Source: Pseudomonas sp. MWU16-30317 (GTDB lineage Bacteria > Pseudomonadota > Gammaproteobacteria > Pseudomonadales > Pseudomonadaceae). From it: a stretch of 64,000 nt of DNA. Shown piece by piece: positions 50,150-58,406 of this stretch. The position numbers and the translations under genes are program-made. The stretch covers positions 1 through 64,000 of the forward strand of contig NZ_JAIWJA010000007.1 of the NCBI RefSeq assembly GCF_020515695.1, given 5' to 3'. Below the pieces are notes generated by a model, which was not told the DNA's origin, searched no databases, and saw only the letters and a list, made by a program, of their open reading frames with translations. Each line of letters begins with the position of its first letter. The stretch's first letter is position 1.

Positions 50150-51451
50150 ATGAGCTCTACCCGTACCGCCTACCGCGCCGCCATCCTGCACAGCATCGCC
50201 GACCCGGCCGAGGTCGGCATCGAGGCGTCCTATGAATATTTCGCCGATGGCGTGCTGCTGGTCGAAGACGATCTGATCAAGGCGGTCGGCCCCGCCCAAA
50301 CACTACTGCCGACCCTGGGCGACGTCGAACTGATCGAGTACGAAAACGCCCTGATCACCCCCGGCTTCATCGACACTCACATCCATTTTCCGCAGACGGG
50401 CATGGTCGGCGCCTACGGCGAGCAATTGCTGGACTGGCTCAACAACTACACCTTCCCCTGCGAAAGCCAGTTCGGCGACAAGGCCCACGCCGACCAGGTG
50501 GCCGAGATCTTCCTCGCCGAACTGCTGCGCAACGGCACCACCACCGCGTTGGTGTTCGCCAGCATGCATCCCGAGTCGGTCGACGCCTTGTTCGAAGCCG
50601 CCGAGCGTCTGAACCTGCGGCTGATCACCGGCAAAGTGATGATGGACCGCAACGCCCCCGACTACCTGACCGACACCGCCGACAGCAGCTATGCCGAGAG
50701 CAAGGCGCTGATCGAGCGCTGGCATGGCAAGGGCCGCCTGCACTACGCGGTGACGCCGCGTTTCGCGCCCACCAGCACCCCGGAACAGCTCAGCCTGGCC
50801 GGGCAACTGCTGAGCGAGCACGAGGGCCTGTACATGCAGACCCACATCAGCGAGAACGTCAAGGAAGTGGAATGGGTCAAGGCGCTGTTCCCGGAGCGCA
50901 AGAACTACCTGGACGTCTATGACCACTATCAGTTGCTAGGCGAGCGCTCGGTGCTGGCCCATGGCGTGCATTTGTGTGACGACGAATGCGCACGGCTGGC
51001 CGAAACCGGTTCGGCGATCGCCTTCTGCCCGACCTCGAACCTGTTCCTGGGCAGTGGCCTGTTCAACCTGGCTCAGGCCGAGCGTTTCAAGGTCAACGTC
51101 GGCTTGGGCACGGATGTCGGCGGCGGCACCAGCTTTTCGCTGCTGCAAACCCTTAACGAGGCCTACAAGGTGATGCAGTTGCAGGGTGAGAAGCTCAGCC
51201 CGTTCAAGTCGCTGTATCTGGCGACCCTGGGCGGCGCGCGGGCGCTGCGCCTCGAAGAGCGTATCGGCACGTTGCAGCCCGGCAGCGATGCGGACTTCGT
51301 GGTGCTGGACTACAAGGCGACGCCGCTGCTGGACTACCGCATCAGCCAGTCGAAGAGCTTCGAGGAGACGTTGTTCGTGCTGATGACGCTGGGGGACGAC
51401 CGCACGGTGGCGCAGACCTACGCGGCGGGGCGGTTGGTGCATCAACGGTAG
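50150..51451 (+). CDS. guaD: Guanine deaminase GuaD
   Basis: This 433-residue amidohydrolase converts guanine to xanthine and ammonia, feeding xanthine dehydrogenase. Zinc-site and active-site motifs are visible: PGFIDTHIHFPQ (His-x-His, about 75-85), QTHISEN, LAHGVHL and GLGTDVGGG, where the final Asp is the metal-linked base. The N-terminal AILHSIADPAEVG and C-terminal LEERIGTLQPGSDADFVVLD form the usual composite domain. Its position directly after xdhABC fits a purine operon, although REP elements separate the genes. Confidence 0.96.
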   Translation: MSSTRTAYRAAILHSIADPAEVGIEASYEYFADGVLLVEDDLIKAVGPAQTLLPTLGDVELIEYENALITPGFIDTHIHFPQTGMVGAYGEQLLDWLNNYTFPCESQFGDKAHADQVAEIFLAELLRNGTTTALVFASMHPESVDALFEAAERLNLRLITGKVMMDRNAPDYLTDTADSSYAESKALIERWHGKGRLHYAVTPRFAPTSTPEQLSLAGQLLSEHEGLYMQTHISENVKEVEWVKALFPERKNYLDVYDHYQLLGERSVLAHGVHLCDDECARLAETGSAIAFCPTSNLFLGSGLFNLAQAERFKVNVGLGTDVGGGTSFSLLQTLNEAYKVMQLQGEKLSPFKSLYLATLGGARALRLEERIGTLQPGSDADFVVLDYKATPLLDYRISQSKSFEETLFVLMTLGDDRTVAQTYAAGRLVHQR

Positions 51452-51474
51452 ATCGAGATGTGAGGTGCTACTGA

Positions 51475-51616
51475 GGGCCCCTTCGCAGGCAAGCCTTGCT
51501 CCCACAGTGTAAAGAGGTCTATCGGCGTACATCTGTGAGAGCAAGCCTTGCTCCCACAGTGTAAAGAGGTCTATCGGCGTACATCTGTGGGAGCAAGGCT
51601 TGCCCGCGAAGAGGCC
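51475..51616. repeat. REPIN with a 52-bp exact internal tandem duplication
   Basis: The unit gcaagccttgctcccacagt... (51489-51540) is repeated immediately at 51541-51592, identical except for one base near the end (tgtgaga versus tgtggga). The element ends with the normal right arm gcaaggcttgcccgcgaaga. It lies between the converging guaD and GntR genes and may act as terminator. Confidence 0.88.
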
Positions 51617-51637
51617 AGTGCAAGCAACCGAAAAAGA

Positions 51638-52390
51638 TCAGGCCTTGACCGCACTCTTGCCACCCAACAAATGCGAAAACACCGCGTGCAGATCGTCCGA
51701 TGCATTGTCCGGATCGAGGTTGAGCTTGTCGTCGATGTGATCCATGTGGTGCATCATCAACTCCACCGCCAGCACCGCGTCCCGGGCCTCGATCGCATCG
51801 ATCAACTGGGTGTGTTCATCGTAGGAGCAGTGCGAGCGATTGCCGCTTTCGTATTGAGCGATGATCAATGAAGTCTGCGACACCAGGCTGCGCTGAAAAC
51901 TGATCAGCGGGGTGTTGCGGGCGGCCTCGGCCAGCTTGAGGTGAAACTCGCCAGACAAACGAATCCCGGCCCCACGGTCACCACGGGCAAAACTGTCGCG
52001 CTCGTCATTGACCATCTGCCGCAACTCGGCCAACTCTTCGGCGCCCGCATGTTGCACCGCCAACTCGGTGATCGCCCGCTCGACCAGGCGCCGGGCGAAG
52101 AACACCTGCCGTGCATCCTCGACACTAGGGCTGGCCACCACGGCACCGCGATTGGGCCGCAGCAGCACCACACCTTCATGCCCCAGGCGCGAGAGCGCGC
52201 GGCGAATGATGGTGCGGCTGACGTCGAAGATTTCCCCCAGCGCTTCTTCGCTGAGCTTGGTGCCTGGCGCCAGCCGCTGCTCCAGAATCGCCTCGAAGAT
52301 ATGCGCGTAGACGCGGTCGTCCTGGGTGCCCGTGCGGGCAGTCTTGGCGGTGCCTACGGGTTTTTTGAGGGAGGGCAGCTGATCGTTCAT
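51638..52390 (-). CDS. GntR-family (FCD) regulator, probable purine-catabolism regulator
   Basis: This 250-residue regulator starts at MNDQLPSLKK (52390). The winged helix is at about 25-90 (DRVYAHIFEAILEQRLAPGTKLSEEALGEIFDVSRTIIRRALSRL). The FCD domain has a probable metal/ligand set in GEFHLKLAEAARN, DEHTQLIDAIEARD and MMHHMDHI. An inverted TTGT-AC-ACAA lies just upstream of its own start (52426-52435), and the same pattern, TTGT-AT-ACAA, lies between hiuH and puuE. I infer that it autoregulates and controls the allantoin-pathway genes, in keeping with its position between guaD and hiuH. Confidence 0.9.
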   Translation of the reverse strand: MNDQLPSLKKPVGTAKTARTGTQDDRVYAHIFEAILEQRLAPGTKLSEEALGEIFDVSRTIIRRALSRLGHEGVVLLRPNRGAVVASPSVEDARQVFFARRLVERAITELAVQHAGAEELAELRQMVNDERDSFARGDRGAGIRLSGEFHLKLAEAARNTPLISFQRSLVSQTSLIIAQYESGNRSHCSYDEHTQLIDAIEARDAVLAVELMMHHMDHIDDKLNLDPDNASDDLHAVFSHLLGGKSAVKA

Positions 52391-52425
52391 GGCGACTCGA
52401 AGGCGAAGCTCGGGTGAGGCCGCGA

Positions 52426-52435
52426 TTGTACACAA
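52426..52435. promoter_or_regulatory. Candidate GntR operator upstream of the GntR gene
   Basis: TTGTACACAA, i.e. TTGT and ACAA arms around two bases, lies 36 bp before the regulator's ATG. It is the same half-site arrangement as at 55219-55228. Confidence 0.5.
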
Positions 52436-52482
52436 TAGCTCCAAGGCGTGACTATCGCGCCACGCCTTGTGCAATCAGTGCA

Positions 52483-52586
52483 GGCCTCTTCGCGGCAAGC
52501 CTTGCTCCCACTGGTGTACAGTTCTGACCCTACACACACTATGGGAGCAGCTACCTGTGGGAGCAAGGCTTGCCCGCGAAGAGGCC
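52483..52586. repeat. REPIN between the GntR and DUF945 genes
   Basis: Arms ggcctcttcgcggcaagcct and caaggcttgcccgcgaagag, inverted, flank about 45 bp that include an additional tatgggagc partial copy. Confidence 0.85.
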
Positions 52587-52606
52587 CTCAAGGCCGCCCG
52601 AATGAA

Positions 52607-54103
52607 TCAGCGCTGCCCCAGCCCGAAGCGCCCCAGCACACTGGCCAGGAACTGTGGCCCGGTCATGCGTTGACCATTGAAATCGACCATGCCGGCTTCG
52701 TAGTGCAGCTGCGAAGTGACGTTATCGCCATCGGCCTTGCCCAGTTGCAGCATCACCGCCATGCCGCTGACCATATCGCTGACGTTCTTGCCATTCTGCG
52801 CGATCGCCGCTGGGTCGGTAATGCCCTGGATATTGGCCTGCGCCACGCCCAGGTCATTGAGCATGGCCTTGCTCAACGACACCTTGGCGTCCACTGCGCC
52901 CAACAGGTTGGCGCCAAAGGTCGGAGCCACGGCGGTACCGCTCAACGGCACTGGCGCCAGGTCGATTGCCAGGCTCATCTGCCCGAGGCCATTGGCCGTC
53001 TTGAGCGACAGGTCCTGCAGCTCGATATGCGGCTTGGCGGCGAGCAGCTTGGTGATATCGCCTTTCATGGCCTGCTCGTCGGCATCGCTGAGCTGCAACT
53101 TGAACGGAATACCCGCCGCTGCGGCGGCTTGCTGCTGCGGCGCGACTTTGGTCTGAAACAGCTGGTACAGCGATTTGCTCGCCGCGGCATCGAACTGACC
53201 GAACTTGAACAGCGAGCGTAACTGCCCCAACGGCTTGCCACCCAGGGTAATGCTGTCGACGTTGTAGCTCATTTCGCCGCCCAGCATGCCTTGCGCTTCC
53301 TGCGCCATAGAGGTGGTCGTCATGCCCTGCAGCTCGAACGGCAATACGTCCGGTAGTTGCACCGTCACCAGCCCGACCTTGGCATCGTTGTGGCCCAGGT
53401 AGAAGCCGGACTGGCCACGGGTGCCGCCGAGGTTGAAGCTCAGGTCCTTGAGCTGCATGTGCACGGGGCGGCCCTGATCGTCCGTGCCCTGCACCTGCAG
53501 ATCGGCTGCCAGGCCATTGACCGCGTAATTGTCGGCGTTGGCGCCTGCCGACACATCTGCCTTGAGCCCGGAGAAGGTGAACGTGCCTTTGTCGGATTTC
53601 ATTTCCAACGGTGCGAAATTCAGCGTGCCGCTGCTGTCGCCACCGTAGTGAATGCTGATATGGGCGCTCAACGGCACCGGATCCTTGCTGACGGCAAACC
53701 ATTGTGCCGTGGACGGGCCAGGCTCCAGCGCCAGATTACTGGTGGCCATTACCGGCAGCAGATTGAGGCTTTTGAGACGCGACGCGGGCAGCGGGCCATG
53801 CTCGATATGATCGACGAACAACAGTTCGACCGGCTGGCCATCATCGCCAAGACCTTTGCCATGCACTTGCAAGCGGTAGTGCGCAGTGCTGCTGAACAGG
53901 TGACGCTCCAGCGAAAGCAATTCGAGGTGCATGACCGCCTTGCCGTCCGGCCCGACCATATTGGTGTCGAACTGCTGGTTGGCGTTGGCCACGCCGGTGT
54001 TCAACACGCCTTCAAGTTGCGTGCCGGTGTACCAGGCGCCTGCTGTCGCCAGTGCACCGATTACCACGACTACGCCCGCTACAATGCTTACTGCTTTTTT
54101 CAT
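52607..54103 (-). CDS. DUF945 (YdgA-like) family protein
   Basis: This 498-residue protein of the YdgA/DUF945 family has an N-terminal signal anchor (AVSIVAGVVVVIGALATAGAW, about 4-24) followed by GTQLEGVLNTGV and a long beta-rich region thought to face the periplasm. Family features include the conserved opening WYTGTQLE, repeated short strands, and the C-terminal GQRMTGPQFL. No enzymatic motif is seen. The molecular function of the family is not established. It has no obvious tie to the purine genes around it. Confidence 0.85.
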   Translation of the reverse strand: MKKAVSIVAGVVVVIGALATAGAWYTGTQLEGVLNTGVANANQQFDTNMVGPDGKAVMHLELLSLERHLFSSTAHYRLQVHGKGLGDDGQPVELLFVDHIEHGPLPASRLKSLNLLPVMATSNLALEPGPSTAQWFAVSKDPVPLSAHISIHYGGDSSGTLNFAPLEMKSDKGTFTFSGLKADVSAGANADNYAVNGLAADLQVQGTDDQGRPVHMQLKDLSFNLGGTRGQSGFYLGHNDAKVGLVTVQLPDVLPFELQGMTTTSMAQEAQGMLGGEMSYNVDSITLGGKPLGQLRSLFKFGQFDAAASKSLYQLFQTKVAPQQQAAAAAGIPFKLQLSDADEQAMKGDITKLLAAKPHIELQDLSLKTANGLGQMSLAIDLAPVPLSGTAVAPTFGANLLGAVDAKVSLSKAMLNDLGVAQANIQGITDPAAIAQNGKNVSDMVSGMAVMLQLGKADGDNVTSQLHYEAGMVDFNGQRMTGPQFLASVLGRFGLGQR

Positions 54104-54272
54104 GAGTCGACTCGACGAGTTCCGTTCGATTGGGGAGTTTTTGTGGGGTGGGAGGGTAGCACAGCCGCAAAGCCTGCCACGAGTCGCGGGGGGTGGTGGA
54201 CCTAGCAGATCTGCCAGCTACGCCGCTAAGCGAGGCTGCGCCACGCTAGTCGACATTTTCGAGGACTCCCCC

Positions 54273-54674
54273 ATGACTGGACATCAACAAGCCGCACACA
54301 CGACTGCCTTGCTGTGCACCGATGCGCAACGTTCAGTTGCCAGAGTGACCACTGAGACAGCTTGGCGTAACTATTTTCCTTTCGGTCACCACGCCAATGA
54401 CCCATCGACCTCAAGTGGTTTCAATGGCGAACATATCGATCCGCTGACAGGCCACTACTGGCTGGGTAATGGTTACAGAGTATTCAATACAGCAATCGCT
54501 CGATTTCAGAGTCCTGATTCGCTGAGCCCTTTCGGAGAAGGAGGGCTGAACAGCTATGTGTATTGTGCTGCAGACCCTGTAAATAAAGCCGATCCCACCG
54601 GACATCGTCCAGTCAATCTGCTCAAGACTCCAAAGCGCTTCATGGCTAAATCAATACCGCGAAGCCCTCGCTAA
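54273..54674 (+). CDS. Orphan RHS-repeat-associated core domain protein, short
   Basis: This 133-residue protein contains the RHS core signature: YFPFG, FNGEHIDPLTGHYWLGNGYRVFN, ARFQSPDSLSPFGEGGLNSYVYC and DPVNKADPTGH. In full RHS proteins this motif ends the shell and precedes a toxic C-terminal domain. Here everything before it is missing and the tail is only about 22 residues, basic (LLKTPKRFMAKSIPRSPR). The start at 54273 has GAGGA seven bases upstream. Its GC is clearly lower than its neighbours, suggesting transfer. It may be a degraded remnant or one of the free-standing RHS-core genes seen in Pseudomonas. Confidence 0.75.
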   Translation: MTGHQQAAHTTALLCTDAQRSVARVTTETAWRNYFPFGHHANDPSTSSGFNGEHIDPLTGHYWLGNGYRVFNTAIARFQSPDSLSPFGEGGLNSYVYCAADPVNKADPTGHRPVNLLKTPKRFMAKSIPRSPR

Positions 54675-54759
54675 GATACTCCGCTAAATAATCTATCGGC
54701 TCGCCTAAAGCTCAATCAGGCCACCTACGCAACAGCAGTCTAGGAACTGCAACCTGAGA

Positions 54760-55113
54760 TCAACTCCCCCGATAAGTCGAATAACTGTACGGCGACACCA
54801 ACAACGGCACATGGTAATGATCCTGTGCTTCATCGATCCCGAAGCGCAGCACTACCACATCGAGAAATGCCGGATCAGCGAGCACCGTGCCCCGCGCCCG
54901 GTAGTAATCCCCTACCGCAAACTGCAACTGATACACACCGCTGCGGTACGCCTCACCCTGCAACACCGGCTGATCACAGCGGCCATCGCTGTTGGTCACG
55001 ACGCTGTTGAGCAGGATCAACGCCTGGCCCTCGACTCGATACAACTCGACGGCGATCTGACTGCCGGGGCAGCCGTGGGCGGCGTCCAGCACGTGGGTGG
55101 TGATCTTGCCCAT
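54760..55113 (-). CDS. hiuH: 5-hydroxyisourate hydrolase (transthyretin-like)
   Basis: This 117-residue enzyme hydrolyses 5-hydroxyisourate to OHCU, the second step after urate oxidation. It has the N-terminal KITTHVLDAAHG (catalytic His), the internal Arg/His region typical of the family (HYHVPLLVSPY), and the C-terminal signature YSTYRGS. Length is canonical for the cytoplasmic or short form; no signal peptide is present. It is divergent from puuE, with a shared 173-bp promoter region that holds a TTGTATACAA palindrome. Confidence 0.95.
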   Translation of the reverse strand: MGKITTHVLDAAHGCPGSQIAVELYRVEGQALILLNSVVTNSDGRCDQPVLQGEAYRSGVYQLQFAVGDYYRARGTVLADPAFLDVVVLRFGIDEAQDHYHVPLLVSPYSYSTYRGS

Positions 55114-55218
55114 GGAGGGTGTCCTTTTTCGGTAGCCGAAAGGCCGAAGGGGTGGTGTAGCCTGAAAACGTCAGGCCTGAGGAATTTGCGACACTCAGGT
55201 TACAAAATCAATCCTTAG

Positions 55219-55228
55219 TTGTATACAA
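55219..55228. promoter_or_regulatory. Candidate GntR operator between hiuH and puuE
   Basis: Perfect palindrome TTGTATACAA in an AT-rich part of the divergent promoter. It matches the half-site layout upstream of the GntR gene at 52390, which is why the two are linked here. Confidence 0.55.
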
Positions 55229-55286
55229 TCTAAAAATCGCGGCCTGATCGAAGCCGCCTCTCGCACTTGATAAAAGGATGCCTCCT

Positions 55287-56213
55287 GTGAGCAGCGCCGA
55301 CTACCCCCGCGACCTTATTGGCTATGGCAACACGCCCCCGCATCCACAGTGGCCCGGCAACGCGCGCATCGCCCTGTCGTTCGTGCTCAATTACGAAGAA
55401 GGTGGCGAGCGCAATATCCTCCATGGCGACAAGGAATCCGAAGCCTTTCTGTCCGAGATGGTCGCTGCCCAGCCGCTGCAGGGCGTGCGCAACCTGAGCA
55501 TGGAGTCGTTGTACGAGTACGGCAGCCGGGCCGGCGTGTGGCGCATCCTCAAGTTGTTCAAGCAGTTCGATATCCCGCTGACCATCTTCGCCGTAGCCAT
55601 GGCCGCCCAGCGCCACCCGGACGTGATCCGCGCCATGGTTGCCGATGGCCACGAGATCTGCAGCCATGGCCTGCGCTGGATCGACTATCAGTATCTGGAC
55701 GAGGCCACCGAGCGTGCGCACATGGCCGAGGCCATTCGGATCCTCACCGAGATCAGCGGTGAGCGGCCGCAGGGCTGGTACACCGGCCGTACCGGCCCGA
55801 ACACGCGCCGGCTGGTGATGGAAGAAGGTGGCTTTCTGTACGACAGCGACACCTACGACGATGACCTGCCCTACTGGGAGCCGCACACCCCCACCGGCAA
55901 GGCGCACCTGGTGATCCCCTACACCCTGGACACCAACGACATGCGCTTTACCCAGGTACAGGGTTTCAACAATGGCGAGCAGTTCTTCCAGTACCTCAAG
56001 GACGCCTTCGACGTGCTCTATGCAGAAGGCGCCGAAGCACCGAAGATGCTCTCCATCGGCCTGCACTGTCGGTTGATCGGGCGGCCGGCGCGGTTGGCGG
56101 CGCTCAAGCGCTTCATCGAGTACGTCAAAGGCCACGAGCAGGTGTGGTTCACGCGCCGCGTCGACATCGCGCGCCACTGGCACGCCACTCACCCGTTCGA
56201 GGCCGCGCAATGA
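55287..56213 (+). CDS. puuE: Cofactor-independent allantoinase PuuE
   Basis: This polysaccharide-deacetylase-fold enzyme opens the allantoin ring to allantoate without a metal. Motifs visible are DYPRDLIGYGNTPPHPQWPG, ALSFVLNYEEGGERNILHGD, HEICSHGLRWIDYQ, GWYTGRTGPNTRRLV and SIGLHCRLIGRPARL. A GTG at 55287 (VSSADYPRDL) has AAAGG nine bases upstream and matches the usual family start, giving 308 residues. The ATG at 55278 would add three residues. The stop overlaps the uraD start (ATGA). Confidence 0.94.
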   Translation: MSSADYPRDLIGYGNTPPHPQWPGNARIALSFVLNYEEGGERNILHGDKESEAFLSEMVAAQPLQGVRNLSMESLYEYGSRAGVWRILKLFKQFDIPLTIFAVAMAAQRHPDVIRAMVADGHEICSHGLRWIDYQYLDEATERAHMAEAIRILTEISGERPQGWYTGRTGPNTRRLVMEEGGFLYDSDTYDDDLPYWEPHTPTGKAHLVIPYTLDTNDMRFTQVQGFNNGEQFFQYLKDAFDVLYAEGAEAPKMLSIGLHCRLIGRPARLAALKRFIEYVKGHEQVWFTRRVDIARHWHATHPFEAAQ

Positions 56214-56719
56214 CCGCTTTCAAAACGCTGCGGCCATCGACCCTGAGCCGCGAGCAGTTCATCGCCACCTTCGGTGATATCTACGAGCACTCCCCCTGGG
56301 TCGCCGAGCAGGCCTTCGATAAGGCACCGTTGACGGACGATATCGAACCCCTGCACGAGCGCATGAGCGCTGTGCTGCTGCACGCTGACCACGCCGCACA
56401 ACTGGCGCTGATCAACGCGCACCCGGACTTGGCCGGCAAGGCCGCCATTCAGGGCGAGCTGACCGCCGCCAGCACCAACGAGCAAGCGGGCGCCGGTATC
56501 CACCTGTGCACGCCGGCCGAATTCACGCGCTTTACCGAACTCAACGTGGCCTACAAGGCACGTTTCCGGTTCCCGTTCATCATGGCGGTCAAGGGCAGCG
56601 ACCGGCATCAGATCCTGGCCGCCTTCGAGCAGCGCATCCACCATTCGGCCGAAGTCGAGTTCGCCTGCGCCCTGGCCGAGATCAACAAAATCGCATTGTT
56701 CCGTCTGCAAGCTCTTTGA
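56210..56719 (+). CDS. uraD: OHCU decarboxylase UraD
   Basis: This 169-residue enzyme decarboxylates 2-oxo-4-hydroxy-4-carboxy-5-ureidoimidazoline to (S)-allantoin. Family motifs are SREQFIATFGDIYEHSPWVAE, LINAHPDLAGKAA (catalytic His in AHPDL), LTAASTNEQAGAG, and FRFPFIMAVKG. It overlaps puuE by 4 bp, so it is translationally coupled, and is followed after 24 bp by allantoicase. Confidence 0.95.
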   Translation: MTAFKTLRPSTLSREQFIATFGDIYEHSPWVAEQAFDKAPLTDDIEPLHERMSAVLLHADHAAQLALINAHPDLAGKAAIQGELTAASTNEQAGAGIHLCTPAEFTRFTELNVAYKARFRFPFIMAVKGSDRHQILAAFEQRIHHSAEVEFACALAEINKIALFRLQAL

Positions 56720-56743
56720 CTCTCTAATTCGAGGCCACGTCCA

Positions 56744-57739
56744 ATGAAAACCTACGCCGCACCCTTCGAAAAATACGTCAACCTGGCCGACGCGCGCCTG
56801 GGCACCCGGGCGCTGTCGGTCACCGACGACTGGTTCGCCGACGTCAACCGCCTGTTCCAGCCCACGCCTGCGGTATGGAAAGAGGGCGTGTTCGACGACA
56901 ACGGCAAGTGGATGGACGGCTGGGAATCGCGCCGCAAGCGTTTCGAAGGCTACGACAGCGCAGTGATTCGCCTCGGCGTGGCCGGTTCGATCAAAGGCGT
57001 CGACATCGATACCTCGTTCTTCACCGGCAACTTCCCGCCGTCGGCGTCGCTCGAAGCCTGCTTCGTCGCCGAGGGCGACCCGACCGAGAGCACCCAGTGG
57101 GTGGAAATCCTTCCGGCGGTGGAGCTGCAAGGCAACAGCCATCACTACCACGCCATCAGCGACGCCCAGGCGTACAGCCACCTGCGCTTCAATATCTACC
57201 CGGATGGCGGCATTGCGCGTTTGCGCGTGTACGGCGTGCCGCACCGCGATTGGTCTGCAGTCGATGCCAGCGAACAGCTCGACCTGGTGTCGTCGCTGAA
57301 CGGCGGCCGCGCACTGGCCTGTTCCGACGAGCATTACGGCAGCATGGGCAACCTGCTCAACCCCGGCCGCGGGGTGAACATGGGCGACGGCTGGGAAACC
57401 GCCCGGCGTCGCACCCCCGGCAACGACTGGGTGATCATCGCCCTGGGCCATGCCGGCGTGGTCGAACAAGTGATAGTCGACACCCTGCACTTCAAGGGCA
57501 ACTACCCGGACAGCTGCTCGATCCAGGGCGCTTTCGTCAAAGGCGGCACCGACAGCCAGATCGAAACCCAAAGCCTGTTCTGGCGCGAATTGCTGCCCAG
57601 CCAGAAACTGCAGATGCACCAGGAGCACAGCTTTGCGGAGCAGATCAAGGACCTCGGGGCGATCACGCATATCCGCCTGAACGTATTCCCCGATGGCGGT
57701 GTGAGCCGGCTGCGGGTGTTAGGCAAGGTGGCGCGGTAA
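56744..57739 (+). CDS. alc: Allantoicase
   Basis: This 331-residue enzyme hydrolyses allantoate to ureidoglycolate and urea. It is built of two repeated jelly-roll halves: YDSAVIRLGVAGSIKGVDIDTSFFTGNFPPSASLEA in the first and DWVIIALGHAGVVEQVIVDTLHFKGNYPDSCSIQG in the second. Each half ends in a matching IYPDGGIARLRVYG or VFPDGGVSRLRVLG motif. Length matches the family. It lies 24 bp after uraD in the puuE-uraD-alc-allA operon. Confidence 0.96.
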   Translation: MKTYAAPFEKYVNLADARLGTRALSVTDDWFADVNRLFQPTPAVWKEGVFDDNGKWMDGWESRRKRFEGYDSAVIRLGVAGSIKGVDIDTSFFTGNFPPSASLEACFVAEGDPTESTQWVEILPAVELQGNSHHYHAISDAQAYSHLRFNIYPDGGIARLRVYGVPHRDWSAVDASEQLDLVSSLNGGRALACSDEHYGSMGNLLNPGRGVNMGDGWETARRRTPGNDWVIIALGHAGVVEQVIVDTLHFKGNYPDSCSIQGAFVKGGTDSQIETQSLFWRELLPSQKLQMHQEHSFAEQIKDLGAITHIRLNVFPDGGVSRLRVLGKVAR

Positions 57740-57750
57740 ACGCCGAGGAC

Positions 57751-57815
57751 GCCTTCGCCGCCGATCGCGCGAGCCTGCTCCCACAGTGTGGGAGCAAAGC
57801 TTGCTCGCGAATAGG
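57751..57815. repeat. Compact REP hairpin between alc and allA
   Basis: TGCTCCCACA-G-TGTGGGAGCA (57776-57796) is a perfect 10-bp stem, flanked by shorter gcgcgag/ctcgcga arms. It is a REPIN whose spacer has been lost. Confidence 0.75.
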
Positions 57816-57902
57816 CCAGCCCCGACTGCACAAGATATTCCCGCAGATGCCGGTGCAAAAGTTGCATCTACACTCCCACCACTGCCCCAAGAGCACCCAG
57901 CA

Positions 57903-58406
57903 ATGCGTACCCTCATCATCGAACCCCTCAGCAAAGCCGCCTTCGCGCCCTTCGGTGATGTCATCGAAACCACCGGCAGCGATCACTTCCTGATCAACAA
58001 CGGCTCGACCCAACGTTTTCATCGCCTGGCCGATGTGCACACCGCCACCCCGGACGACAAAGCCATCATCAGCATCTTCCGCGCTCAGGCGCTGGCGATG
58101 CCCTTGACCGTACGCATGCTCGAACGCCATCCCTTGGGTAGCCAGGCGTTCATGCCGCTGCGGGGCAAGCCGTTCTTGATAGTGGTCGCGCCGCTGGGCG
58201 ACGAACCGCAGTCGAGCGAGGTACGGGCCTTCGTCAGCGATGGTCAGCAAGGCGTCAATTACCATCGCGGCGTGTGGCATCACCCAATCCTGACCATCGA
58301 ACAGGAAGATGATTTTCTGGTGGTCGATCGCAGTGGCGAGGGCAATAACTGCGATGAGTTTTTCTTTGCCGAAGAGGATCTGCTGGTGTTGCCGATCCAT
58401 GGCTGA
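57903..58406 (+). CDS. allA: Ureidoglycolate lyase AllA
   Basis: This 167-residue enzyme splits ureidoglycolate to glyoxylate and urea. It shows the family opening LIIEPLSKAAFAPFGDVIE, the RFHRLADV segment, MLERHPLGSQAFMPL, and YHRGVWHHPIL, which holds metal-binding or catalytic histidines. The start at 57903 follows a 163-bp gap with a REP hairpin; the ATG at 57786 in the same frame would begin inside the REP and is rejected. It is the last step of the allantoin branch present in the window. Confidence 0.95.
   Translation: MRTLIIEPLSKAAFAPFGDVIETTGSDHFLINNGSTQRFHRLADVHTATPDDKAIISIFRAQALAMPLTVRMLERHPLGSQAFMPLRGKPFLIVVAPLGDEPQSSEVRAFVSDGQQGVNYHRGVWHHPILTIEQEDDFLVVDRSGEGNNCDEFFFAEEDLLVLPIHG

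Noticed and set aside
48920..52586. Repeated palindromic units considered as a CRISPR array
   Set aside because: Spacing is irregular, units are inverted pairs between genes, and the same element occurs in coding sequence; it is REP/REPIN.
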